In this document: positions 46,410-58,981 of the stretch, piece after piece
Numbering within the stretch: position 1 is the first letter of the stretch
Layout of the letters: every line of letters starts with the position of its first letter
Assembly: GCA_963573305.1 (NCBI GenBank)
Contig: OY754337.1
Coordinates: 45,831,164-45,895,163, forward strand
Direction: 5' to 3'
From: Pyrrhosoma nymphula
Taxonomy: Eukaryota; Arthropoda; Insecta; Odonata; Coenagrionidae
DNA length: 64,000 nt
Notes under the pieces: model-generated
The model's database searches: none
The model's input: only the letters and a program-made list of their open reading frames with translations
Told to the model about the DNA's origin: nothing
Program-made: the position numbers and the translations under genes

Positions 46410-48700
46410 ATTTGTAATAGAGAAAAATCCATTTGTTTTTCTATTTTCTATGACCAATTTTACAAATAAAGCTGAAAAATTAATTAATGCAATAATTTAA
46501 CACAATGATATTAACATGTTAAGGAACTCAAATTCAACTCGGTGTTACCGCGGCACAGAACTGGTAGTTTTTATTTATAATGGTTCTCAATCCTGAAACT
46601 AGATTGATTATTGACAATCGGATTGTAGGAGTACAGTTTACGTTCATGCAATTTAGGAATGCTTTATAAACTAATTACTTTTCGGTCCCTGTCACATTTT
46701 TGTAATCACTCATATCAATCAAAATCTCGAATTTGCATTTACGTTAGACAAGAATGGATTATATTTTTCTCCTGTTTCTGAATGTGAATAATGAATGATG
46801 CTGATCAATCCTACGTTTTTTATAGTACCCCTTTGACGATTTGTAAAAGGGTTTCTTCAACATTTTTCTTTGTAGGTACAGTTGGGAAAAGTAAGCTTGA
46901 CTGCATGGTTATGGTCGGCCTTTTAACCATATTTATGGAAATAGTTAGTGCATGATTAAGGAATAAATTCTACTGTGGGTAATAAATAATTGATTGGCAA
47001 ATGGATCCTTTCCAACACCAATCTTTTTTTTGGCATTGTTTCTTTTAATTACTATGTGGATTTTCCTTTACCTTTTGTGGATGGGAAAATATATGTTTTG
47101 CTTGTTGAGTTGGATGAAATTTTCTTGTCACCTCAAGCCCACGTTGTTATGTACTCCCATGTAAATACGAAACTATTGACTCAACATATGTCCCTACGTT
47201 GTGTGAGGTTCGGCCATGGAATGTGAGATGATATTACTATACAGATGGATAGTGCTAAGCAAATCCAATGATGATTAATAATATCGTCATGCCAACGCAG
47301 TGTATATCGCTGAATTAATGGTAATGATGAAATTATGAGAAGGTTTTGATCAGCTTACTTACAATTAGTGTTGAGCTCATTAACGTGTTATACACGTCAA
47401 AAAAGGATAAACATTTTCCGGGTATTGTCAAGCTGAGTCTGATGATGAGGAAAAGAGATCCTATCAACTGATTGGCGCAGAGGATTCGTCATATTCTACG
47501 TAAATGGTATCAATGTGTGATTCCAACCACGCGCCATCTGCCACTCACCTGCCTGGTCAAACTACGTGTCTCTTCGAGTGGATGTCACTCTTCAAATATA
47601 GCCGGGATAAAAGCTTCTATGATGAATGCCTTCATGTACAGGATACGGCTCTCACCATCATGAAGACTTGGGTCTGAGCTCCCTTTTCCTTATTAATGTG
47701 AAGGAGGAAATGAAAATCTAGGAGAAAAAAGGAAATTCGAATAAGACACAAATGTCAATCGGAGGAGCTATAATTGGAGATACATTTTTATACGCTATAT
47801 TTATTTATATACGAGGGATATTTACTAGCTTCCCTCGTATCATTTTTCGCCTTTCTTTTCCGTCGTAGCAGTTCATGGTAGTGGAACGCAGGTAATATTC
47901 AGGTAGGTAGGTGTAGGTATTCATTTCGTCTGTTCCTATGATCCTAATAAGATTAAAAATTAATCAAAAGATGTAAAATTGGTTTTTAGTTGAATTATCA
48001 TCAGAAGAAATAGTTTGAATACCGTAGCAATTTTGCTCGTTCCTGTATCGCATAGATAAGGCGCCTAAATTAAGGGAATCCTCTGGAAAAATGTTTCATG
48101 CAAGTTTCAGGGATCATTAGAGAGGATATTCATATTACTATATGAAAAGCTTTATCGGATGTTTAGTCACTGAAGTATAATAATCATTCAATGTCTAAAT
48201 TATTTTTCCAAAGGGGTTGGGGGTATATTATTTATTTTAAGGACCAGTTTTTTAATTGAGCTGAGCCTAGTAGCTGATTCAATTCTCCATCCCAAGATAC
48301 AGTTGGCATTTAAATTCCCTTGCGTAATTTGCTTATGTCCTAATGCTGAATGAATTTTAGATGATCTATAAGCAACCTTGCATTTTTAGATGTTTAATAT
48401 CACCTACGGGTCAATTGCATTTTCTAAATGTTTTCCAAAGTTACTCAGTCTTAAAGCTCTAAATAATGCTAACGTTTTATAGTGGAAGCATGGAAGTTAC
48501 TTAAAGTACTATTTCAATTATGTTGTGATGGAAAATTATAAAAGGTTTACATAATCAGCATGTACTATACGTCTCTAAGTATAATTCTATAAATTATAAT
48601 TTCAGGGAAATATTTCAGGAAGTGCTGCTTAGTTTATAGTTTAAGTAGGTATGCAAGCTTAATGTATGGTCTAAGTGTACATTGTTAGCGTATATATATA
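46410..48700. other. No gene seen
   Basis: The plus frames at 46990-47226 and 47472-47663 have no recognisable domain. An alternative plus frame at about 47565-47680 reads LFEWMSLFKYSRDKSFYDEC, which looks coding-like but matches nothing I know. Confidence 0.4.
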
Positions 48701-48710
48701 TAATCATTAT

Positions 48711-48712
<2 letters not shown>

Positions 48713-48764
<52 letters not shown>
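48713..48764. repeat. (TA)n microsatellite, about 52 bp
   Basis: Uninterrupted TA dinucleotides, preceded by a shorter TA run at 48690-48702. It produces the IYIYIY runs in the overlapping minus frame, which is not a gene. Confidence 0.95.
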
Positions 48765-48768
<4 letters not shown>

Positions 48769-48779
48769 TATAAAAACTT

Positions 48780-49050
48780 TGTCACAAGTGTGACTAAAAT
48801 GAGAACACATAAAAAAGACACTCACACGGGTTGAAAATTTTTCGGTGGATCGCCGCCACCTTCTTCAGCGAAAGGTATAGGAAGAATGAAGAGGGCTATC
48901 TAGACTACTAAAGAAACACTGGAATCGGCGGGGGGTTTATATGAATCAAACACCCCCAAGATTAGTCCGTAAAAGTCGCCGAGAGATGGCGCTGGACATT
49001 TTCACTCACCGGCAGAGAAGAAATTACGTACAGAACATATAACTGCCCAT
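48780..49050 (-). repeat. Penelope-like terminal repeat candidate with hammerhead-like core
   Basis: On the minus strand, CTGAAGA (48868-48862) is followed by GGTGG-cggcgat-CCACC, a perfect 5-bp stem, then GAAA, then AAATTTTC and AACCCGTGTGAG. This order matches hammerhead cores (CUGANGA, stem II, GAAA, stem III ending UH). One extra A precedes stem II and stem I is not convincing. A GC-rich segment (48925-49020) lies upstream and the TA microsatellite lies just downstream. The 'CTGAAGAAGGTGG...CCACCGAAA' form is one I associate with Penelope-like repeat ends. Boundaries are approximate. Confidence 0.35.
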
Positions 49051-50224
49051 GAAATAAGTCTTATAAAATTACAGGTAGTATTATTTACGATAGTCACTTG
49101 CCATGTAAATACATTAAAATTAAAAATGTTTTACTCCCTTCCTATAAAATTAAGTAAACAATGTCTTTTCGTTGACATTAAGCTCTGCAAAAAGCTTTTA
49201 TCAGCCTTTTCAACTTTCTGAGACCCTAATTCACTTATCTTTTCCGTAGCGGTTGAATAACTCTAAGGTAGAACCTCTACTGCTAGGACCTTTGAAAACA
49301 TAACCAGATATGTTCATACATTGCGGAGAAATTATGCCTCAGTCTATCTGTGAAAAAATAATTGTAGTTAGTCGGGCATTTAGTGCTGATAACAGGATTT
49401 TAAATTCGTAATTTTCAGCCTCAAATTGCATTGCTCTTTTGGCTGCAGGGTGATGTCCCTCGCTTTCCTATCACCTGTGGACTCTACCACCCAATTTTCG
49501 TGCTTCTTTGTGAATTATTTATTGAGTTAGTGAAAATCTGTTTTAGCCGGTTTTTCCGGTTTGACTTGGAAACTGTTGGCCGCACGGCGGCAAAAAAAGC
49601 TTTTTTTTCTTGGGAAAAAATCAGTTTACACCTTTTGCCCATATTGGGTGGAAATCAGCGAGATTAAAATTTCAAAAAAACACGTGATCGCAAACCGGAA
49701 GTGCGATCGTAAGCAGTACTTCGAAGTCCAGGTTTTACATTAAAATTCTCAGCCAAACTTCACTTCCACAAAGTTCCGTTTTTGCTTCAAATTTCAGGTT
49801 TTATAATTAGTGTCTTGATAAAATTTTCAGCTATAACGATTAACGTATTACCTTATCTAGTGTTACCTATAACACTAGGAGGACGGGAGTTTTGCATACC
49901 TAGAAGGACGGTATGCATAAAATCGCTACTTTTTTCTCCCGAAACTTTTTTTTTCCACAAATGACATTAAGAAGGCTTTATCTATACATCATTGGCACTC
50001 AAAATTATTTTTATTTATTAATTGTTTATAATTAAAATTATTTCAGTTGATCCTCTTCATCAGTACTCATTAAAAAAAAGATATCTAGCTGAAAATTGTG
50101 TATATTTAGATAAATATCCATTTTTTTCATAAATATTCATTAAAAATACCCTTTTCAAATAAAATATACTTTAAATCACATCCATACATGGACATATTCA
50201 CGTGCATATATTTGGAAAGATCAC

Positions 50225-50590
50225 TTTTTTGCACAACGTATTCATATAGTTTTTTTGCAGCACAGTGTTCACTAACACTTCTATTGCATTGAGGACATAC
50301 ATTGGCAGTTTTTTGTGCAATTTTTCAAAATTTGACAATGTTTTCTTTTCTGATTCTTTGGGGTAGTACTGTGGTAGTACTTCGGGAAGGTGAGTGTTTC
50401 TTTTCAATTGGTATCCCCACCGCGTATTATACCAGTCTTTGAATATACTTCTTTCTACTAATTTTCCTATTCATCACGTCTTTGTACAACACCCAGATGT
50501 TAATGTTAAACCCAGCAGGTCTTAAATATTGAAAAAAAACAAGGACTGGCAATCTTCTTGTCGTTGAGCGAATGGATTATTTTCTTCACG
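50225..50590 (-). pseudogene. Transposase C-terminus, piggyBac-like
   Basis: The minus strand reads SIRSTTRRLPVLVFFQYL, then RPAGFN and INIWVLYKDVMNRKISRK, then KYIQRLV followed by a stop. It resumes with TTTVLPQRIRKENIVKF, another stop, and CPQCNRSVSEHC. The 'TRRWPV-VFF-LLD-AGINAWVLY' block, the 'KISR--F---L' block and a Cys-rich finger at the end are characteristic of piggyBac transposases. The catalytic Asp residues, which lie further upstream, are not visible. The frame above it (RAEKLFDFVPPRYK, about 50740-50690) may be the joined N-terminal part. At least two in-frame stops. Confidence 0.7.
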
Positions 50591-50904
50591 ATATGTCCTG
50601 CCACCTTCGGTAAAAGGAGCCGATGACACAAAGAATGCATACGGAAGGTTTGGCGAATTTTTTTGTCGACGGAAAATGTACCTACTAATCTTATACCTAG
50701 GAGGAACAAAATCAAAAAGCTTTTCTGCTCTCATACGAGCCATAACTCTTATCTCTTCTTTTTTGCTTATGGATTGATATCCCTTTGCACTGAAAGAATC
50801 GGGGGTTTGAATTAGATTTTACAACTTGAGCTTGGTGCATCCTATAGACGGCTTTGGGAAGTAGAGTGCTGACACTTCGGCGACAAGAAAGGTCTTTGTG
50901 AACG

Positions 50905-50920
50905 TGCGTATTTATAGTGA
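50905..50920 (-). promoter_or_regulatory. TATA-box-like site inside the piggyBac-like element
   Basis: TATAAATA at 50916-50909 (minus strand) is followed downstream by ATG codons near 50840 and 50743 leading towards the transposase relic. It is in the right place for the element's own promoter. Only motif and position support it. Confidence 0.3.
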
Positions 50921-51609
50921 GAGTTCAAAACAATTTGGCGAGCGATGGTCAGGTGTATCCTTTACCTATCCTAGGAGACTATCATTTTCTACTGTCGCAC
51001 CACTGGCCGTTGTAACCTCTCGCTGCTCACATTAATATAATATTTTTACTAAATTTATTATTTGCTTTCATATTTTATGCTACATATTTTAATAATGAAT
51101 AAGATAGTAATGTATACTACGGCAGAATGAAAGTGATATTTTGAATCCTATACCTCTGGCGATTTCAATAGTAAGTCAAATTCAAACACGATTTGTAAGT
51201 AAATATTTTCCATAATTTTGGTAAACCACAACCAGGAGAGCTCTGCAGTCAACGAATGTCATTAAAATGAAATCTAAAGGCTTCAAGTATTGAACCAATG
51301 TGCACTGATATATTTTAGTTTATATAAATAAATATCAGTGATCTGAAGAAGAAGAAAATGGTGAGAACACTTGACTCCAATACCGAGAGAAGTAATGGGT
51401 CAAAATTACCCATAGCCGTCCTAGGTATAAAATCAATTAAAATATTAAGAAACAACAGTTACGAAATTTTCTTTCCATATTAGTAAAATATAATTAAAAT
51501 GCACAAAGTCACAAAATTTAAAAATAATCTATTCACAAATGAGTAGGTAAATATGATTTTGAACACGTATTAGGAGTCAAAATGACCCATCCCGTCCTTC
51601 TAGTGGAAA

Positions 51610-54600
51610 AGGTTGAAGCGTTGAATGTATTTAGGTGTTAAATGTTGCTATTTTGGATGGCACATTTTTATCTACATTCAGTGAATAATTTTTAACTTTT
51701 AATAATTTCAAATTATGTTAAATGTATTGATGATTTGACCAGTATACGTAGTAATGTTTGTGATTAAGCAATTATAGAGATTAAGCACGCGGTTGCTACA
51801 TAAATTTCGATAAAATCATCATAACTTACTTTGTATCCTAAATGTTTAGGAAAGTTAGCCGTTCATGGAATTGGTTAAGACTAGCTACTGTGAGATAGTG
51901 TAGGTGGTGCTTGCATTAATTTGCCTGAAAATTAATGGGACGTTAAATATTTGATGACTAGTGATTTGGGTGCTTCCTGTGCAATAAGTCCCTCGGTTAT
52001 TGTGCGTCCAGAATTTACATAGGAGAGCTAAGATGAATGGGTTGTGCACCAAAAATAATTAAGCTCTTCTCTGAATATCTATACCTACCACTACATTATA
52101 GCATTCAGAATTTGTATAGTTAAGGAGCGCTTTCAAATTATAATAATGATCAGGGAAAAGGAATTACTTATATGGATAAAAACCCATATTCGGCGAGTAA
52201 TTGGTAAACGTGTTATAAATTACTAAGAATTTGCGGTAACCAGAAGGGAAGTAGGTTTGATCTCTTCTCAAACCCTTCTCCTTCCAGGACGTCTCAAGAG
52301 AAAAACGGAGGCGTGAAAACACTCCCAAATTCATTAAAACTTTGGCGTTAAGATATAGTTCCGCCCTGTAGTTGATGGAATATTTACTCCAAAAAGTGAT
52401 TATTAACTATTTTTTTGCTTCAACTTCCAATTTTGTCATTCTGCGTCATTCTGCAAACTCGTGCGCAGAATAATCTGTATGCCAGTATAAAAGGCCCTTT
52501 TTAATTAATGTTAACGCCTTGGCTTAAACTTATTCAGCTGTGTACCCATTTCTTTTGATAAATTCAAAATTATTCTCCAACCCAATGCTCCCTATTCCAG
52601 TAATGATGGATAATCGGTCTTTGCATTGCATTTTATTGGAATGCTCAACCTTCATGGAAACTTTAATACGCATAATCTATATTAATCATTTTACGAATTA
52701 CAGTAAAAATTAAGTCCTAGTCTTCCGAAAATGTAGAAATCATCATAATATGTGAAATAACTCCTGATATTTTCAGTTCAAATTGATTTTATGCATGTTA
52801 AGCAATCAAGAAGGCACAATATCAACATACGGCAACTATTTATTCAATTAGGTTCACGTTTTAACTTAGATAATAGAGTTTTATACAAGCAATCTGTGAT
52901 TTCTTCTTATATTTGTGATTCTAATGCTTTATTATTGTACTATGAAGTGAATTCCTCACAAATGAACTGCGAATGCGCTTATTTGTAAATAGTTTACCTT
53001 TTTCTCAGGAGGGGTAAAGTCCTTCGTCCTTAAACTCTGAAGATGGTAACGATGTGAAACCTCAAAGCCTCGGAAAAAATTAAGAAACTTGTTCGGTGGG
53101 AAGCTAAGGAAAAGCTAACTCATTTCGTGAGGAATTACGAGAATACTTTTTGGTGCGGCGCGTAATGATTTTAATATATGATGAATAACAGACCTTTTAA
53201 GTAATGGAACGTGCTGCAAATTAAAACGCAACCCAGCTCTTGAGGATTGAGCGAAAAGCGAAAGAGCAGATGAAGAAGTCGGCTATCCCTTCGGATGAGC
53301 ATGAGAAATTGTTCCAGTCGGCCTAAGTGTTCAAGGCTATATGGACTACAAGGTCCACAAAGAAGAAATTTCATTACGATCAAACGTAAGCAGTATTGGT
53401 TCACCGACTTGTAAATTTAGAGCAGTTCTTATCAAGAATCATCCAACCATTTACGGTAAAGACGACATCATTTGTAAATTATTCAGCCCAATTAATCGAG
53501 ATAATATAATCAAATATGTAAATTAATTCAAATTACAAAATCAATGTTTTTAAATAAAAATTTAATATAAATCACTTAATATAATGAGAGAGTAAAATAT
53601 GATCTAATATATATATATATATATATATTATTAAATCAGAAGGAATAGTTGTGATACATATTGCAATTTTTTTTACAAATCTATAAGGCTGAGAAAAGAA
53701 TGACCTTATATTACAAATTCACGGAATACAATGATGTTGATTGGATCACCCTTGTATTTTTTTAACATTGCCATCGTACGAATAAAAAATTTACTTTTTG
53801 GAGGTTATTTCCGTAGTACTACGGAATTCATCGTGACTTTCCATATAATTACTTTTATGAGTAGGTAATTGTTGCATTCGATCATCCAAATCACAAATTT
53901 TTAAGACAAAATTTTTTTTAAGTTCTCATTTTCTCAACCGCTACTCTTGATTAGAAATTACCTTTTAAATTTTTTGTGCATTCGTTAAAAAATATTTTTG
54001 CCAGTTAGGAATTTATCCTTAATGCTTATTTACAATTAGTTGAAGAAAGTTAGTGAAAAATAAAATTTTATGAGAAAGAACTCGTATAAAATCTGAGAGG
54101 ATTCTCATAGCATCCGAATCATCTTCAATCCAGTTATTACGGGTGACCCCTTTTGAAAAAATGAACGTGGATCCGATGTGCCCAGGGTGGGCGTCAGAGT
54201 TTCATAGCGGCTTGAATTCGGAATGGAGGCTGGGGCTTACTCCTCCAGGAGTGGATTCAGGGAGGGATAGGGTTTGATACGAGAAGGAATCAGCTTAATC
54301 GCTTCTCGCTCCCAAAGAGACCGTAGGATTCCATTGAGGTGTCCCAGAGCATGAAGAAGTAAGTGGGTCGGGGTGTCTGGAGGTGACACATTGATTTACT
54401 GCGTCCTCAATAGGAATTAGAGCGTTAAACATAGGCTTTTAGCACGGCTGGTGTTAAGGGCCCGTGGGCATGGTGCGCTAGGGATATCTTATTCCCGAAG
54501 TACTTGTTCTGAATCCCTCGTAATGGATTGTTCTGCAATACCTAAGTTCATATTACGCCGTAATTAAGACGTTGAGGGATTCGTGTGGGGCCGTGCGTCA

Positions 54601-54985
54601 TATTACAGAGGATTTTGTTTATACGAATCTCCTCTCATGCCCTTAATTCCTTCCCATCTACCTTAACTATTTTAGCTTAGTCTGTCATGCTGCACTTAAG
54701 TGATTTATTATTTTTGTTTATGCCTCCCGAAGTTCAAAATACTAGTCTTTCCGTGATAATTTAATGCCTTCTCATTTTACTGCATTTCATGCTTTCTCTC
54801 CATGCGTAAAGTGAGTTAATTTTACGTTCCTATCAGGAAAGGTATCCAGGTATATACTCTTTGCATGAAGTTCCCTGTTCCTGGAGTTATTGCAATATAT
54901 GCGTGAAAGAATGACCCTTGAAAACGAATAAAAACATCTCGTATGGTGGCCAAAAATAATTTTTCTAGTGCGTAACTACCATTAT
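51610..54985. other. No gene seen; one TA microsatellite
   Basis: AT-rich sequence without recognisable coding motifs. A 22-bp TA run lies at 53607-53628. The plus frame at 53341-53526 has no known domain. Confidence 0.45.
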
Positions 54986-54987
54986 GC

Positions 54988-55023
54988 GTCTGCTTATAGA
55001 TAATGTTTTATCTATAAGCAGAC
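54988..55023. repeat. Perfect 15-bp-arm hairpin
   Basis: GTCTGCTTATAGATA and its exact reverse complement flank a 6-nt ATGTTT loop. The nearest downstream sequence has no T run typical of a terminator. Its role is unknown. Confidence 0.8.
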
Positions 55024-55024
55024 A

Positions 55025-58000
55025 CACTGATTAAAATTAAAGAAATTATCGGATGCTTTAATAAAGCATGAATGAGATACGTTTCTTTTTCATATTGTTT
55101 CCTTAAAATAGACATATCTCCATCGAATGCAAAAAGCACCTAATTGCATGTATGATTTCCATGGACTGCAACGTTTACGTGGAGGAAGAGTTAGCTATTA
55201 ATAAAAATATAATGAATATACGTCCTGGTTAGGTTTGTGAGTGTTCTCTTTAAGAAAGGGTGTCGAGCAAGCCTTCCTTGGTTGACAGTATAATGTATCC
55301 TTACACCTTAATAGAGGCGAAAGATGCAGAAAAGGAGAAACTGAAGAGGACCGAGACGCTTAAATTGTAAACATGGAATCCAAGGAAATTCTTAGCGCTG
55401 GGATATAAGAAAATATTTTTTTTTTTTAATAGAGAAATAAGTTGCACACCTGATAGGTGTGTGCGTAGTAAGATGGAGAAAAATCTGTGACTATTAGAGC
55501 AACCCCTATGGAATAATTTATTGTCGAGTAAAAGATTGGGCAAGGGGTAGCATTAATAATGAGGAGAAGGAGTAGAATGGTGGGGAGTCAATATCGTGAA
55601 TATGTGAGTGATAGGATGTTGCAGGGAGAATTCAAAGATATTCCAATGATTGAGCTCTAATCTAACGGATTCGTTTAAGGTTCAAAAATGGCATCCATAT
55701 GTTGTCCATTGTGATAACTGATTAAAAATGCCATACATGCGATCATCAATTCATCATGTGGGTAAACAAAATATCCCCCGCGCAGCCGTTTGGTCATCAG
55801 TCAGCAAGCGTGGAACCCACAATGAAAAACCTCCGCACTTTCGGATCTTTATGTTAGATGGTATGTACACATTTTGGGTAAATTCCCTTGTCTGGCAGCA
55901 TCATCTCTCACAACTAGTCAGCGGTCGTCCTTTACCATTTACTCTACTCGCGGAATCATGTTGTCGGTTCGGCTGGTATTATGCCGCTGCTGCTTTGTTT
56001 TGCTCTCACCAGATTTGTTACATCCATAAAACCATAGCCGAATGTCTCACTCAAGTGACGATGAGTTCCGATTGCTTAAATGTCACGCAAGTGGAGAAAA
56101 CGGATGAATAAATGCTGTTTTTTTTAGACTGTACGTCGCCATATTACGTATTTTGCTATCCAGCGGAAGCGGCAATAGTTATGTGGGCCAAATGGTTTAA
56201 CCATCTCTTACACGCTCTAGCAAAGAGTTTCCACGTATTTCAATCTGAAAGGCATGCTTCTATCAGCCAATAGTTCCCCAGATATAATTGGAAGGCCTTA
56301 AGTCTTGAGCGCACGATCAGCTGGAGGAATTAAGTGTTCAAATTCGCTGTAACAAACCGATAGTCACAATGAGGGACGCGAGGGATATAGGGTGAAGGGA
56401 GAGAAATGTAAAAGGACTAGGGGATAATAGACTTGGAAAAAATAGTCAGCAATTTCCTCCCCAAGATCTAATGAAGAATAATAATTTGCCATCTTCAGTA
56501 TGCTCTTTACCTAACTACCCCTAACGTTTCTGATAACGTAAAAGCCACCCTCAATGGGATTTGCATACTTTATAATTCCACCATTGTCCATCATAACTAG
56601 TAAGGATATTTTGGCTGAAGTATTTTCCATTCATTTTTTCGATAGTAATTTTTCGCTCTAAGAAAGTGAAGAAATTATTTGTAAAAATAGAGTAATTATT
56701 GAAGCACATTCTAATTACCATTTTGTGTTGTTTTTTCGGCCTAGTACATTTTTAATCTTGATATTCCTCTCTCTTTTGCAGGTTAGTGCCAATTGTTCTT
56801 CTGTTGGAGCTCTAAGAGCCATAAGTATTTTCAATGAAGGATTGCTGGAAGTCCCTATCAGATGGTAATTGGTTGAAACTTTTAAATAAATCCATCCTGT
56901 ATGTTTTAATAGCGTTAGCATTTTTAGCAGTAATAGTGAATCAAAATGGATGAAATCAATTTTCACTCGGATTCGGTTGCTAGCCGAGCGTTTTCCTGCA
57001 ATCCCTACTGGTCCGAATTTACCCCCTTTTGTTTCACCGAAAAGAAAGTAGCTCATTAAAATATTTTCTCTAATCTATTTTTTCTATATCTGTGATTTTA
57101 CAAAGCTAATAGCATTAATGGAGGGAACAATAAATCATCAACAATTCTATTACAGATTATTTTGTCTAACATTCTACCAGAAGCTATCGCATGATTTCCA
57201 CATGGTGATTTGATCGCTTGTTTTACACGTGAAAGCAAATTTATTTCATTTTGACGATAAATGAGTCATGAGAAATCACCTGGCATCTAACATTTGAAGT
57301 TTACGAGCGATCATATTTTTCACTATAACACAAAAACCGCAAAAAGTCAGTTTTGTGGTCTGAAGAAAAATATATAGACAAAATATTTTGTTTATGCCCG
57401 TTCCTCACGCACGCGCGGGTCAATTCAATGTTTTTTCATTGTGTACTCGATGAAACGAAACCAATTTAACTGTACTATTAGAAATTAAGTTATTGACTCG
57501 AACTTTATCACCCAGCAAACATTAAATCGACGTTTCCTTCCTGGTCCCTTTTATTTGGTTTGATTTTAAAGACATGTTCGCGTCAAAATATCTTCAATGG
57601 TGAATTTATTTCATTAACATGTTTTTTGCTCTTTATCGGTCAACCTCTAAATATCGAGTTCCCAAGAGTAGATTTTGAAAATATGAGGTTTACAGCTAGA
57701 ATTTGAACCTCCATGATGTTTACAGTTTTATTTCCTACCCACTACAGGATATGTCGTTAAAGTTATTTCATTATGGAGAGGGTACTGACGCCTTAATCCT
57801 AAGATTTTTAACGCTTTTACCCATGATTTAGTTTTTCTCAGGTTTTCCTCAAGTGAAAATGAAACAAGGGCTTGCTTTACAGTTATTTTTAGACGATAAA
57901 GATGAAGGTACATTATCCATGTATATTTCCGTGATAATGTACCGTCAGCCTCTCTAGCTTCCCCAATCCACAATCCTAGCTGTTTTGAGAGAGAATGAGC

Positions 58001-58970
58001 TATGGTTTTTTAATTATTTCGATTATAGTTCTTTCTGGTAATAAATAGGACTTCATGTATACAAATTCTCCGGGAATAATTTACAGAAATGTGTTGAATG
58101 AATTAGTATAAATTAAGGTATTGGTGCTTTGAACTAAGATCGAAGGTCAGTTGTCGTTAGGTTTATAGGTAAGCTGAAAAGACAAGAATTTACGGATTAC
58201 CAAGTTTACCCTACCCGCTTACGAAGCTTCGCTTAGCTTCCCAAAATATTGTGATAAAGGACGTAAACCTTGCCGGTATTATCAGGTTTTTGATCGAGTG
58301 ATTGTTTTTCTAGTTTAAAATTAAAACTAATTGCTTGAAATCTACAGTTTTTTTAGAGTTCAATAATATTTTTTCAAAACAAATGCAAGATACAAAAAGG
58401 CTTGCATGAATTTAACTGTGAGGAAAAGAGGCATGCATGCTTAAAATAGATAAAAATATGCCCATTGTTTAAAAATTTCTGAAAACAATTTACATTTGTT
58501 TACATACATACAATTCTGTAAAGACTGAGAAATGAAATTTAATGAGAATGTTGACGTAAGCCGTGTTCATGAGGTTATTTTTTTAATGTAGCCATTGTGA
58601 TGTCAATTCCTGTTCACTAAAAAATGATGGTAAAAGGCCTGGCCTCGTATAAACAGTGGATATCCATATTAAAAAACATTTTCATTACTCTGGTACGATG
58701 TAAAATTCACCACACTGTGGCAAAGTCATTTGCATTTGAATGGTTGGCTGGGTGGAGATATAAGGGCGGGATTCTAGGCGAGAAAATGTGGGGGCTATAG
58801 GGGGTGGGGGGAAGGGCAATGAACGACAGAAGAGAGTGTAAGGTTTCAAGAGGAGAGCTAATGGATGGTAGTGGGACAACTCCGATGGAGAGGGGAGGAG
58901 GGAGTTTGAGTTGGGGAGATGTTGATTCAACGTGTGGGACGGTTTAAGGTAGGTTTTCGCGAGATATCAC
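55025..58970. other. Long stretch without a supported gene
   Basis: The 127-residue plus frame at 55728-56111 and the 113-residue minus frame at 56715-57056 are among the longer ones, but contain no motif I know and lie in AT-rich surroundings. A short block at about 55815-55850 resembles 13325-13375. Confidence 0.4.
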
Positions 58971-58981
58971 TGCCTTGAATT

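Larger units (their letters stand above)
49873..51605. mobile_element. piggyBac-like element, 1.73 kb, non-autonomous
   Basis: CACTAGGAGGACGGGA at 49873-49888 is inverted at 51590-51605 with one mismatch, giving 16-bp terminal inverted repeats. A second, subterminal pair resembles the termini: ATACCTAGAAGGACGG at about 49897 and its near inverse GCCGTCCTAGGTAT at 51415-51428. Inside, the minus strand holds a piggyBac-type transposase C-terminus at about 50225-50590 and a TATA-box-like TATAAATA at 50916-50909. The distance between them is too short for a full 550-600 residue transposase, so an internal deletion is inferred. No TTAA duplication is evident at these ends, which may be eroded. Confidence 0.65.

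Noticed and set aside
48615..48821. Minus-strand frame with repeated Ile-Tyr
   Set aside because: It is the translation of a TA microsatellite.
53026..53070. CTGAAGATGG ... GTGAAAC resembling a hammerhead core
   Set aside because: No stem II pairing between the two halves and no stem III palindrome, so it falls below what chance could give.
55728..56111. 127-residue plus-strand open frame
   Set aside because: No recognisable domain, weak composition, and part overlaps a short dispersed block. I do not call it a gene.
56715..57056. 113-residue minus-strand open frame
   Set aside because: No motif and flanked by AT-rich sequence; most likely a chance frame.
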